A stretch of 64,000 bases of DNA from Streptomyces sp. NBC_00659 (GTDB lineage: Bacteria > Actinomycetota > Actinomycetes > Streptomycetales > Streptomycetaceae): assembly GCF_036226925.1 (NCBI RefSeq), contig NZ_CP109031.1:1736001-1800000 (forward strand), read 5' to 3'. Position numbers and translations under genes: made by a program. How positions within the stretch are numbered: the stretch's first letter is position 1; each line of letters begins with the position of its first letter. The notes under the pieces were generated by a model. That model did not search any database, was not told the DNA's origin, and saw only the letters and a program-made list of their open reading frames with translations. Below, in pieces: positions 19,057 to 26,866 of this stretch.

Positions 19057-20286
19057 GTGACGCGTCTTGGCAGACGGTTCAGAACGGCACTGACGGTCTT
19101 CACGGCAACCGGAGCACTGGCCGGTGCGGCCCTGACGGGGGCGGCACCGGCCGGCGGCGCTGAGGACGCGACCGACATCGCGCCCGGCGTCGAGTACACG
19201 CAGCTGGACATCCCGGCGGCCAAGGGAGTGGCGCACGCACACGTACTGACCGTAGATCTGCGCAATCCCCATGTGCGCGTCGATCTCCTCCACCCCGGCG
19301 CCGTGGCGTCCCGGGAGCCCGTGTCCGAGCTGGCCGGCTCCCGGGGCGCGGTCGCCGGGGTCAACGGCGACTTCTTCAACATCACGGAGACCCAGCATCC
19401 GGGCGTCGAGGCGACGGGCGCGACCGTGGGTCCGGCGATCGCGAGCGGCCGCGGGCTCAAGGCCGCGGTCCCGGACGGCCAGCGGTTCGGACCCGCGCTG
19501 CCGCCCGGCACGACCACCGAGGACGTGTTCGGTGTGGGCGTCGACCGCCGGGCCCGGCTGGACAGCGTGGCCCTCGACGGGTCCGTCCGCAGCCCCGCCG
19601 GCACCTGGCCGCTCGGCGGGTTCAACCAGTACGCGCTGCCGGTCGGTTCCGTCGGCGCGTTCACCGCGGACTGGGGCAGTGCCTCGCGGGTGCGAGCGAC
19701 CTGCGGTACGGACACGGACCGGGCCGCGCCGTGCAGCACCGACACCTACGAGGTGACGGTCAGCCGCGGGCGGGTCGTGTCCGCCGCCGGCACTCCGGGC
19801 GGCGGAGCCATCGCACCCGGCACCACCGTGCTGGTCGGCCGCGAGGCGGGCGCCCAGCAGCTGCGGAAGCTGTCCGTGGGCGAGTGGGTCGGGGTACGAC
19901 ACCGGCTGGTGGCGGAGTCCTCCCGGGTGCCGTACCGCTTCGCGGTCGGGGGCTATCCGATGATGACCGGCGGGGTGCCGCTGCCGGGTCTGGACGACAG
20001 GACCTCCGCCGTACGGACCGCGGTGGGCTTCTCCGACCACGGGCGCCGGATGCAGCTCCTCGCCCTGGACGGCGCCCCGGAGTTCCGCAGCGGTCTCACC
20101 ATCGCCGAAGTTACGGCGGCGATGCGGCAGTTGGGGTCGCAGGACGCCTTCAGTCTGGACGGCGGCGGATCCACCACGATGGTCGCCCGGCAGGCGGGGG
20201 CGGACACCGTCAGCGTCCTCAACCACCCGAGCGGCGGCGCCGAGCGTCCCGTCCCGAACGGTATCGGGGTGTTCACGCGCCCGTGA
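19057..20286 (+). CDS. Secreted phosphodiester glycosidase-like protein
   Basis: A 409-residue exported protein. The N-terminus has a basic stretch followed by a hydrophobic helix and Ala-rich cleavage region (residues about 10-35). The body resembles the phosphodiester glycosidase/NAGPA domain: VAGVNGDFFNI near residue 108, RTAVGFS near 325 and DGGGSTTMVA near 370 are the typical blocks. Members cut glycosyl phosphodiesters or cell-wall-linked sugars; the exact substrate is unknown. The GTG start follows AGGGGGC. Confidence 0.82.
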   Translation: MTRLGRRFRTALTVFTATGALAGAALTGAAPAGGAEDATDIAPGVEYTQLDIPAAKGVAHAHVLTVDLRNPHVRVDLLHPGAVASREPVSELAGSRGAVAGVNGDFFNITETQHPGVEATGATVGPAIASGRGLKAAVPDGQRFGPALPPGTTTEDVFGVGVDRRARLDSVALDGSVRSPAGTWPLGGFNQYALPVGSVGAFTADWGSASRVRATCGTDTDRAAPCSTDTYEVTVSRGRVVSAAGTPGGGAIAPGTTVLVGREAGAQQLRKLSVGEWVGVRHRLVAESSRVPYRFAVGGYPMMTGGVPLPGLDDRTSAVRTAVGFSDHGRRMQLLALDGAPEFRSGLTIAEVTAAMRQLGSQDAFSLDGGGSTTMVARQAGADTVSVLNHPSGGAERPVPNGIGVFTRP

Positions 20287-20298
20287 AACGGCGGCACG

Positions 20299-20493
20299 TC
20301 ATGGCGTCAGACTGCCCACGATGTCCGCGGTCGCGGTGAGACCGCTGTGGATGGTCGGCGCCATGCTCGTGCTGGCCAGCAGGAACCCGAGCAGGGCGCA
20401 GATCAGCGCGTGGGACATCTTCAGCCCACCGTTGCGCAGGAAAATCACCGCCAGCACCAGGAGAAACAGCACCGCAGAGATGGAAATGGCCAT
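20299..20493 (-). CDS. Small membrane protein, 64 residues
   Basis: Two predicted hydrophobic helices (ISAVLFLLVLAVIFL and ALICALLGFLLASTSMAP) with a short polar C-terminus. The ATG with GGAGGAGG upstream is preferred over a TTG six bases earlier. Similar short proteins with the KxSHAxxCxLxGFxLA pattern recur in Streptomyces chromosomes and conjugative elements. It ends 12 bp from the end of the convergent glycosidase gene. Function unknown. Confidence 0.72.
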   Translation of the reverse strand: MAISISAVLFLLVLAVIFLRNGGLKMSHALICALLGFLLASTSMAPTIHSGLTATADIVGSLTP

Positions 20494-20597
20494 CGTCAAC
20501 CTCCTCCGCCACGTCCACTTCGCGGCGTTCGGCCGTAAGTGTGGCGTAGCGGAGGGATCGGCCGGGCGGCTGACGTGTCCCCCGAACGGGTGGTCTT

Positions 20598-21461
20598 CTA
20601 CCCTCGGTCGTGGGCGTCCAGGAACTCTTCGAGACCGCCCAGGTCATCGGTGTTGAGGTAGTCGACGTCGGCGGCGAGAAGTTCGCGCCAGAGCGCCTCG
20701 CGTGTCGGACCCGCAAGATCGGGGGTGGCCCAGAACCGGACCTTCTGCCGGCGCGCGTGCGCGGCCGCCATGATGCCCCGCAGTTTCTCGCGCTCGGCGG
20801 CCGGGAACGGTCCCTCACCCAGCCAGCTGAAGTTGAGTGTCCAGTTGTCGCTGATCAGTGGGACGAAGGAGGCGGGGGCGGCGCTGCCGAGGTCGGCGAG
20901 CCGGCCGTCGTAGAAGGCGAGCCGCTCGGTCTGCGCCTCCATGGGCACGCGCGCGGCGCGGTCCCCGGAGATCACGGCCGTGACCGGGCCGCGGTGCACC
21001 CGGCCGTGCGTGTACCTCGTGAACAGGTGCCGGTAGCGGCGCAGATGACGGTCGAGTTCGAGGTACGTCGAGGAGCCCTCGGTCTTGATGTCGACGAGCA
21101 GCTGCAGCGGCTCGTGGTACCCCCGGTACACCGAGCCGTGGTTGGCCCTGACGCGGGCGGCCAGCGGTTCGAGGTAGAGGGATTCGAGTGTGCGGGTGGG
21201 GTCGAGGTCCACCGGGTCGTGGGCGACCAGGAGTTGGCCGCCGACGAGGTAGATGTCGGCCTCGACGCTGCCGAAGCGGTGGTCGAGCGCGTCGAGGAGG
21301 GGGCGCGGGTGCTCGTAGTCGTTGTGCGCGTGGGCGCGCCACTGGGGGCGCGTTCGGGGCTTCGCCTCGCCTGCCAGGGCCCGCGACGCGGGCAGGGCGA
21401 CCGAGCCCGCGAGGGCGGCGCCGAAGGTGGTGAGAGCTCTGCGACGGGTGGTGAGGGCCAT
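20598..21461 (-). CDS. Tat-exported phosphatidylinositol phospholipase C-like
   Basis: About 287 residues. The N-terminus TTRRRALTTFGAALAGSVAL is a twin-arginine signal, with cleavage likely after SRALA. The mature part starts RAHAHNDYEHPRPLLDAL and continues VEADIYLVGGQLLVAHD, the two His/Glu-containing blocks of the PI-PLC/glycerophosphodiesterase TIM barrel. It would act outside the cell on phospholipid head groups or related diesters. I chose the internal ATG that puts the twin arginines at residues 5-7; the longer frame adds 37 residues without a ribosome site. Confidence 0.8.
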   Translation of the reverse strand: MALTTRRRALTTFGAALAGSVALPASRALAGEAKPRTRPQWRAHAHNDYEHPRPLLDALDHRFGSVEADIYLVGGQLLVAHDPVDLDPTRTLESLYLEPLAARVRANHGSVYRGYHEPLQLLVDIKTEGSSTYLELDRHLRRYRHLFTRYTHGRVHRGPVTAVISGDRAARVPMEAQTERLAFYDGRLADLGSAAPASFVPLISDNWTLNFSWLGEGPFPAAEREKLRGIMAAAHARRQKVRFWATPDLAGPTREALWRELLAADVDYLNTDDLGGLEEFLDAHDRG

Positions 21462-21640
21462 GCTCCGCCTCCCTTGAGGGGTGCCGTACGGGACCTCAGG
21501 GAGTATGCGGCCGGTGGGGCTCAAGAAACCCTGCCCCCAGGGGAGTTGGCCGGACCGACGCTGCGCGTTCACTTCACCTGATCCGGGCGGGACCGGGCGT
21601 TCCCCCCTCCCTTCCTCTCCGCGTGTGTCGTGGGCGCACG

Positions 21641-21670
21641 AAAAAAGCCCGCCCCGGGTGGGGCGGGCTT
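21641..21670 (-). terminator. Rho-independent terminator of acyl-CoA dehydrogenase operon
   Basis: Read on the minus strand: AGCCCGCCCC, a four-base loop, GGGGCGGGCT, then a run of six T. This is the best textbook intrinsic terminator in the window and lies 15 bases past the stop of the downstream acyl-CoA dehydrogenase. Confidence 0.92.
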
Positions 21671-21684
21671 CGCTCGGAGCGGTG

Positions 21685-22791
21685 TCAGGGCGCCTGGAGA
21701 TCGACCAGTTCGGCCAGCGCCGCCCGATGCGCGCCCGCCGTGCCGTAGGCGATCGAGTCGGCCTTGGCGCGCTTCAGATACAGGTGGGCCGGGTGCTCCC
21801 ACGTCATGCCGATGCCGCCGTGCAGCTGGAGCGCCTCCTCCGCGGCGTGTACGGCGACGGGTGCCGCGTACGCCTGGGCGACGGCGACGGCCACGTCGCT
21901 GTCCGCGCTGCCGGTGGCCAGCGCGTCGGCGGCGTTCCGCGCGGCGGCACGGATGTTGACGACCTCCAGCCATACCTGGGCCAGCCGGTGCTTGAGCGCC
22001 TGGAATCCGCCGACCGGCCGGTTGAACTGCTTGCGTTCCTTGAGGTAGCGGACCGTCTCGGTCAACGACCAGTCGGCGAGGCCGAGCTGCTCGGAGGCGA
22101 GCAGTCCGGCGCCGGCCCGCAGCGCACGCCGTACGGCCGCGGGCCCGTCCGCGGAGAGCTGCCGCGCGGGCGCGGAGTCGAAGGTGACGCGGGCGAGCGG
22201 CCGGGTCTGGTCGAGGCTGACCTGCGGGACGATCGTGACGGCGTCCGCGTCGACGGCGTACAGCCCGCCGTCCTCGGCCGGGACGAGCAGGACATCGGCC
22301 GCCGCCGCGTCCGCGATGCCCGTCAGCTCCCCGTGCAGGGAGCCGTTCTCCAGCCGTACGGCTTGGTAGGCGCCGCCCGGTCCGACGTTCAGCGGAACGG
22401 CGAGGGCGCCCACCGTCCGGCCGGAGGCGAGCGCGGCGAGCAGTTCGGCCGCGACCGGTCCCTCGCAGGCCAGCAGCGCCTCGGTCGCGACCACGGCGCT
22501 CGTCAGGTAGGGCACGGGGGCGACCGCGCGGCCCAACTCCTCCAGGACCACGGCGGCTTCGCGGTGCGTGGCACCCTGGCCGCCCTGCTCCTCGGGCACC
22601 AGCAGGCCCGCGAGGCCCATGCTCTCCGCGAGGGCCTTCCACAGCTCGGGGTCGTGCGGAGTGCCGGACTCGCTGCGGGTGATCACGTCCGCCGCGGCGC
22701 AGCGGTCGGTGAGGAGGTCGCGGACGGCGGCGCGCAGCGCCTCTTCCTCTTCGGTGTAGAGCAGATCCGGCTCGGTGCTCACCTGGCTCAT
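21685..22791 (-). CDS. Acyl-CoA dehydrogenase, partner subunit
   Basis: A 368-residue flavoprotein-family member. The N-terminal helical domain (ALRAAVRDLL, LLVPEEQGGQG) and C-terminal region (QFNRPVGGFQALKHRLA, QLHGGIGMTWEHPAHLYLKR) identify the family. It lacks the C-terminal EGTSE-type catalytic glutamate block. Together with the adjacent, fuller homologue this suggests an alpha2beta2 enzyme like the FadE pairs of mycobacterial sterol catabolism. Start and stop overlap the upstream gene by 4 bp (ATGA), so equal expression is likely. Confidence 0.87.
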   Translation of the reverse strand: MSQVSTEPDLLYTEEEEALRAAVRDLLTDRCAAADVITRSESGTPHDPELWKALAESMGLAGLLVPEEQGGQGATHREAAVVLEELGRAVAPVPYLTSAVVATEALLACEGPVAAELLAALASGRTVGALAVPLNVGPGGAYQAVRLENGSLHGELTGIADAAAADVLLVPAEDGGLYAVDADAVTIVPQVSLDQTRPLARVTFDSAPARQLSADGPAAVRRALRAGAGLLASEQLGLADWSLTETVRYLKERKQFNRPVGGFQALKHRLAQVWLEVVNIRAAARNAADALATGSADSDVAVAVAQAYAAPVAVHAAEEALQLHGGIGMTWEHPAHLYLKRAKADSIAYGTAGAHRAALAELVDLQAP

Positions 22792-23990
22792 CGGGCGAGG
22801 TCCTTCCATGCGACGTCCTTGTCGGTGCGCGGCTCGGACGGCAGGCCGAGGACGCGTTCGGCGACGATGTTCAGCAGGACCTCGCTGGTCCCGCCCTCGA
22901 TGCTGTTGCCCTTGGAGCGCAGGTAGCGGTATCCGGCGTCCCGGCCGGTGAAGTCGACCAGTTCGGGCCGGCGCATCGTCCAGTCCTCGTACAACAGGCC
23001 TTCCTCGCCGAGGAGTTCGACCTCCAGTCCGCTGATCTCCTGGTTCAGCCGGGCGAAGCCGAGCTTCATGCCGGAGCCCTCGTGGCCCGGCTGGCCCTGC
23101 GCGAGCTGCTGGCGCAGCCGTTCGCCGGAGAGCCGGGCGACCTCGGCCTCGACCCACAGCCTCAGCAGCCGCTGGTGCGTGTCGTGGGTGCGCAGTTCGG
23201 GCCGCTCGCGCCAGGTCTTGGAGACCGGGCCGATCATGCCGCCCTCGCGCGGGATGCGCATGCCGCCGATGGAGACGCGCTCGTTCATCAGGGTGGTCTG
23301 CGCGACCCGCCAGCCGTCGCCGACCTCGCCGAGGCGGTGTGCGTCGGGGATGCGGACGTCGGTGAGGAAGACCTCGTTGAACTCGGCCTCGCCGGTGATC
23401 TGGCGCAGCGGCCGCACCTCGACGCCCGGGTCGGTCATGTCGCAGATGAAGTAGGTGATGCCCCGGTGCTTGGGCACGTCCGGGTCGGTGCGGGCGATGA
23501 GGATGGCCCAGCGGGCGAGGTGGGCGCTGGACGTCCACACCTTCTGCCCGTTGATCACCCACTCTCCCCCGCTCCCGGCCTCGGCGGTGTCCGAGTGGAC
23601 GGCGCGGGTGCCGAGCGCGGCGAGGTCCGAGCCCGCGCCGGGCTCGCTGAAGAGCTGGCACCACACCTCCTCGCCGACCCACAGGGGCCGCAGGAAGCGC
23701 CGCTTCTGCTCCTCCGTGCCGAAGCCGAGGATGGTCGGGGCGGCCATGCCGAGGCCGATGCCGATCCGTCGGGGGTCGTTGTCGGGTGCGCCCGCGGCCG
23801 CCAGTTCGGCGTCCACGACGGCCTGGAGGCGGCGCGGGGCGCCGAGTCCGCCGAGGCCCTCGGGGTAGTGCACCCAGGCGAGCCCGGCGTCGAAGCGGGC
23901 CCCCAGGAAGTCGAGCCGGTCCGTCTCCCCGGGCGGGTACGCGGCCAGCAGCTCCTGGGTGCGGCGGCGCAGTTCGGCTGCGTCGGTCAT
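22788..23990 (-). CDS. Acyl-CoA dehydrogenase, FAD-binding partner
   Basis: A 400-residue acyl-CoA dehydrogenase-type protein. FAD and substrate blocks CQLFSEPGAGSDLA and WVINGQKVWTSSA are clear. SIEGGTSEVLLNIVAERVLGLP near residue 370 carries a candidate catalytic Glu. It is paired with the shorter homologue downstream and follows the quinone oxidoreductase gene with a 4-bp overlap, all on the minus strand. The substrate is not identifiable; side-chain or branched acyl-CoA is possible. Confidence 0.88.
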   Translation of the reverse strand: MTDAAELRRRTQELLAAYPPGETDRLDFLGARFDAGLAWVHYPEGLGGLGAPRRLQAVVDAELAAAGAPDNDPRRIGIGLGMAAPTILGFGTEEQKRRFLRPLWVGEEVWCQLFSEPGAGSDLAALGTRAVHSDTAEAGSGGEWVINGQKVWTSSAHLARWAILIARTDPDVPKHRGITYFICDMTDPGVEVRPLRQITGEAEFNEVFLTDVRIPDAHRLGEVGDGWRVAQTTLMNERVSIGGMRIPREGGMIGPVSKTWRERPELRTHDTHQRLLRLWVEAEVARLSGERLRQQLAQGQPGHEGSGMKLGFARLNQEISGLEVELLGEEGLLYEDWTMRRPELVDFTGRDAGYRYLRSKGNSIEGGTSEVLLNIVAERVLGLPSEPRTDKDVAWKDLAR

Positions 23991-24964
23991 GCGGCGGCTC
24001 CGTTCTCCAGTGTGGGCACCACGGCGATCCGTCCGGTGGTGACTCCGTCGGCGACCCGCTGCACGGCGGCGGCGGCCCCGCTCAGCGGCACCCGCTCGCT
24101 CACCAGCGGCTTGATCGCGCCCCGTGCGGCCAGTTCGGTGAGCTGCTCGTGGCAGTGCAGGACGAGCTTCGGGTTCTTGGTGTTGTACAGGCCCCAGTGC
24201 AGGCCGACGATCGCGTAGTTCTTGACGAGGGCGTGATTCAGCGCGGGGCTCGGGATCGACCCGCTCGCGAACCCGACGACCACGATCCGGCCCTCGAAGG
24301 CGACGACCTTGGTGGACTGGGTGTAGGCCTCACCGCCCACGGGGTCGTAGATCACGTCCGCGCCGCGTCCGCCGGTCGCCTCCTTGACGGCGGCGATGAC
24401 GTCCTCGGCGCGCCGGTCGACGACGACGTCACAGCCCAGCTCGCGTGCCACGGCGGCCTTGTCGGCGCCGCCCACGACACCGATGACCCGCGCGCCCGCC
24501 GCCTTTCCGAGCTGCACGGCCGCGCTGCCGACCCCTCCGGCGGCCGCGTGGACGAGCAGCGTCTCGCCGGCCTCCAGGCGGGCCCGGCGGTGCAGGCCGA
24601 ACCAGCCGGTCTGGTAGCCGATGTGCAGGGCCGCGGCCTCGGCGTCGTCGAGGGCGTCGGGGGCCGGCAGCAGGGCGGCGGCGTCCGCGACCGCGTACTC
24701 GGCGAAGCCGCCGTGCGGAAGGGCGGGGTTGGCGATCACCCGGCGGCCGTCCTCGGTCTCGCCGCAGATCTCCACTCCCGGTGTGAACGGCAGCGGGGGC
24801 CTGACCTGGTACTGGCCGCGGCACATCAGCGCGTCCGGGAAGTTGATGTTCGCGGCGCGCACCTTGAGCAGGACCTGGCCGTCACCGGGCGTCGGCCGAT
24901 CCACCTCCAGGAGGCGCATCGCCTCTGCGGGCTCGCCGTTCTGGTGCACTTGCCATGCCTGCAT
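23987..24964 (-). CDS. NADPH:quinone oxidoreductase-like MDR protein
   Basis: A 325-residue zinc-free medium-chain dehydrogenase/reductase. The MQAWQV start gives the usual family length; the longer frame adds 44 unlikely residues. The Rossmann motif HAAAGGVGSAAVQLGKAAG is near residue 145, followed by GVVGGADKAAVARELG, typical of NADPH-binding quinone or enoyl reductases. It is first in the operon with the two acyl-CoA dehydrogenases, so it may reduce an enoyl intermediate of the same pathway. Confidence 0.85.
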   Translation of the reverse strand: MQAWQVHQNGEPAEAMRLLEVDRPTPGDGQVLLKVRAANINFPDALMCRGQYQVRPPLPFTPGVEICGETEDGRRVIANPALPHGGFAEYAVADAAALLPAPDALDDAEAAALHIGYQTGWFGLHRRARLEAGETLLVHAAAGGVGSAAVQLGKAAGARVIGVVGGADKAAVARELGCDVVVDRRAEDVIAAVKEATGGRGADVIYDPVGGEAYTQSTKVVAFEGRIVVVGFASGSIPSPALNHALVKNYAIVGLHWGLYNTKNPKLVLHCHEQLTELAARGAIKPLVSERVPLSGAAAAVQRVADGVTTGRIAVVPTLENGAAA

Positions 24965-25102
24965 GCGGGCCTCCAGGGGACTGTGTCGGCTGACCGGGGT
25001 CCACCGCATACTAAGCGGTCGCTTGCCGCCCTGGGAACAGCGGACGCCCCGCGTCTTCACCGAGCCCGGCGCGGGCGCCCGCTGCCGCGCCGCCACCCGC
25101 TC

Positions 25103-25747
25103 TCACAGCTCCTTGGACCGGGCCTTGGGGCGCGCCCGTACGTGCATCCGTTCCCCCTGCGGGCCGAAGAGGCTCAGGAACTCCGCGGGCCCCTCCCCCG
25201 CCGACCCGAACCAGTGCGGCACACGGGTGTCGAACTCCGCCGCCTCCCCGGCCTCCAGCACGACGTCGTGCTCGCCGAGGACCACCCGCAGCCGCCCGGA
25301 GAGCACGTACAGCCATTCGTAGCCCTCGTGCGTGCGCGGATCGGGTTCCGTCGTCCGTTTCGGTTCGAGCACCTTGTAGGCCTGGAGTCCGCCGGGCTGG
25401 CGGGTCAGCGGCCAGTACGTGCGGCCATGGCGCACGATCGGCTCGGCGCGCACCCGGGGATCGCCGACCGGCGGGGCACCGACCAGTTCGTCCAGCGGGA
25501 CCTGGTGGGCCCGCGCGATGGGCAGCAACAGCTCCAGACTGGGCTTGCGCAGCCCCGACTCCAGGCGCGAGAGCGTGCTCACCGAGATGCCGGTCGCCTC
25601 GGACAGCCCGGCCAGGGTCGCCCCGCGTTCCTTCCTGATCCGGCGCAGCCGCGGACCCACCTCGGCGAGGACCTCATCCGTCGCCGCGTCGCCGGTCACC
25701 CCGCGCCCGCCGCCGTCGCTCTCGCCCGCACGGGCCGCTTCACTCAT
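25103..25747 (-). CDS. XRE-cupin transcriptional regulator
   Basis: A 214-residue protein with an N-terminal helix-turn-helix (residues about 30-90: RRIRKERGATLAGLSEATGI and STLSRLESGLRKPS) and a C-terminal cupin barrel (THEGYEWLYVLSGRLRVVLG, residues about 140-195). This domain order is that of small-molecule-sensing repressors. It is divergent from a flavin oxidoreductase with only 77 bp between, so that gene is the likely target. The annotated ATG has GAGGG right against it, which is too close; an internal GTG may be the true start. Confidence 0.87.
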   Translation of the reverse strand: MSEAARAGESDGGGRGVTGDAATDEVLAEVGPRLRRIRKERGATLAGLSEATGISVSTLSRLESGLRKPSLELLLPIARAHQVPLDELVGAPPVGDPRVRAEPIVRHGRTYWPLTRQPGGLQAYKVLEPKRTTEPDPRTHEGYEWLYVLSGRLRVVLGEHDVVLEAGEAAEFDTRVPHWFGSAGEGPAEFLSLFGPQGERMHVRARPKARSKEL

Positions 25748-25824
25748 CCCTCTATTGCAGAATCGGCAAAGACGTTTGTCAATCCGGCGGGTTCCGGGCG
25801 ACCTTCTCCGTGGAGGTGGTCACC
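25748..25824. promoter_or_regulatory. Divergent promoter region with TTGC-N7-GCAA repeat
   Basis: The gap between the cupin regulator and the oxidoreductase contains the inverted repeat TTGC-N7-GCAA (25755-25769) and, nearby, TTTGTCAA. These are plausible sites for the adjacent XRE protein. GGAGGTGG sits eight bases before the oxidoreductase ATG. Confidence 0.45.
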
Positions 25825-26793
25825 ATGACCGGGACAAAGACAGGAACATCGGCCGGGACGTACGAGGCGGTCGTCGTGGGCGGCGGCACGGCGGGGCTCT
25901 CCGCGGCCCTCGTCCTCGGCCGGGCGCGACGCCGGACGCTCGTCGTCGACGAGGGCGCGCCGCGCAACGCGCCCGCCGCGCACATGCAGGGCTATCTGAC
26001 CCGCGACGGCATGCCGCCCGCCGAGTTCCTCGCCGAGGGCCGGCGGGAGGTCGAGGGGTACGGCGTGGAGATCGTCCGGGGCCGGGCGGTGGACGTCGTC
26101 CGGGACGGCGCCGGCGAGTTCGACGTCACGCTCGGGTCCGGGGACACCGTCCACGCGCGCCGGCTGATCGTCACGACGGGTCTGGCCGACGAGTTGCCGT
26201 CGGTGCCCGGCGTCGCCGAACGCTTCGGGCGCGATGTGCTGCACTGCCCGTACTGCCACGGCTGGGAGGTCCGCGACGAGGCCTTCGGCGTGCTCGCCGC
26301 GACACCGATGAGCGTGCACCAGGCGCTGATGGTCGGCCAGTGGTCGAACGACGTCACGCTGTTCCTGCACACGGTGGCCGAGGACGAGCTCGCGGACGAG
26401 GACCTGCGACGGCTCGCCGCCGCCGGGGTCGCCGTGGTGCCCGGCGAGGTGGCGGAGCTGGTGGTCGCCGGGGACCGGCTGACCGGTGTACGGCTCGCGG
26501 ACGGGACCACGCACGACCGCTCGGTGCTGTTCGTGGCGCCGCGTCCGGTACCGCGGACCGGCCTGCTCGAACGGCTGGGCGCGGAACTGCGGGAGACGCC
26601 GTTCGGCAGCTACCCGGTCGTCGACCCGACCGGGCTCACCAGCGTGCCCGGCGTCTGGGCCGCCGGCAACGCCGCCGGTTTCGCGGAGCAGGTGGTGAAC
26701 GCGGCGAGCGGCGGATACCGCGCGGCGGCCACGCTCAACGGCGAACTCCTGTTCGCGGACCTCGACGCGGCGATCGTGCGCGGGCAGGGCTGA
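25825..26793 (+). CDS. FAD-dependent thioredoxin reductase-like oxidoreductase
   Basis: A 322-residue flavoprotein. The FAD motif VVVGGGTAGLSAALVLGRA lies near residues 16-34, and the redox pair CPYCHGWE near residue 140 matches the TrxB-like family. GVWAAGNAAGFAEQVVNAAS near the C-terminus is the second FAD block. The NADPH-binding GxGxxG loop is poorly kept (LAATPMSVHQA), so it may not use NADPH as TrxB does; ferredoxin or another donor is possible. The ATG has GGAGGTGG upstream. Confidence 0.85.
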   Translation: MTGTKTGTSAGTYEAVVVGGGTAGLSAALVLGRARRRTLVVDEGAPRNAPAAHMQGYLTRDGMPPAEFLAEGRREVEGYGVEIVRGRAVDVVRDGAGEFDVTLGSGDTVHARRLIVTTGLADELPSVPGVAERFGRDVLHCPYCHGWEVRDEAFGVLAATPMSVHQALMVGQWSNDVTLFLHTVAEDELADEDLRRLAAAGVAVVPGEVAELVVAGDRLTGVRLADGTTHDRSVLFVAPRPVPRTGLLERLGAELRETPFGSYPVVDPTGLTSVPGVWAAGNAAGFAEQVVNAASGGYRAAATLNGELLFADLDAAIVRGQG

Positions 26794-26866
26794 AACACGT
26801 CGGCCGGGGGCGCGGACCGGATCCGGTACGGGTGTGAACCGGGCGCTCGCGTTGCACGATGGCTGC

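Noticed and set aside
23786-25828. 680-residue plus-strand frame
   Set aside because: Opposite four sound minus-strand genes; Arg/Ala/Gly-rich without motif.
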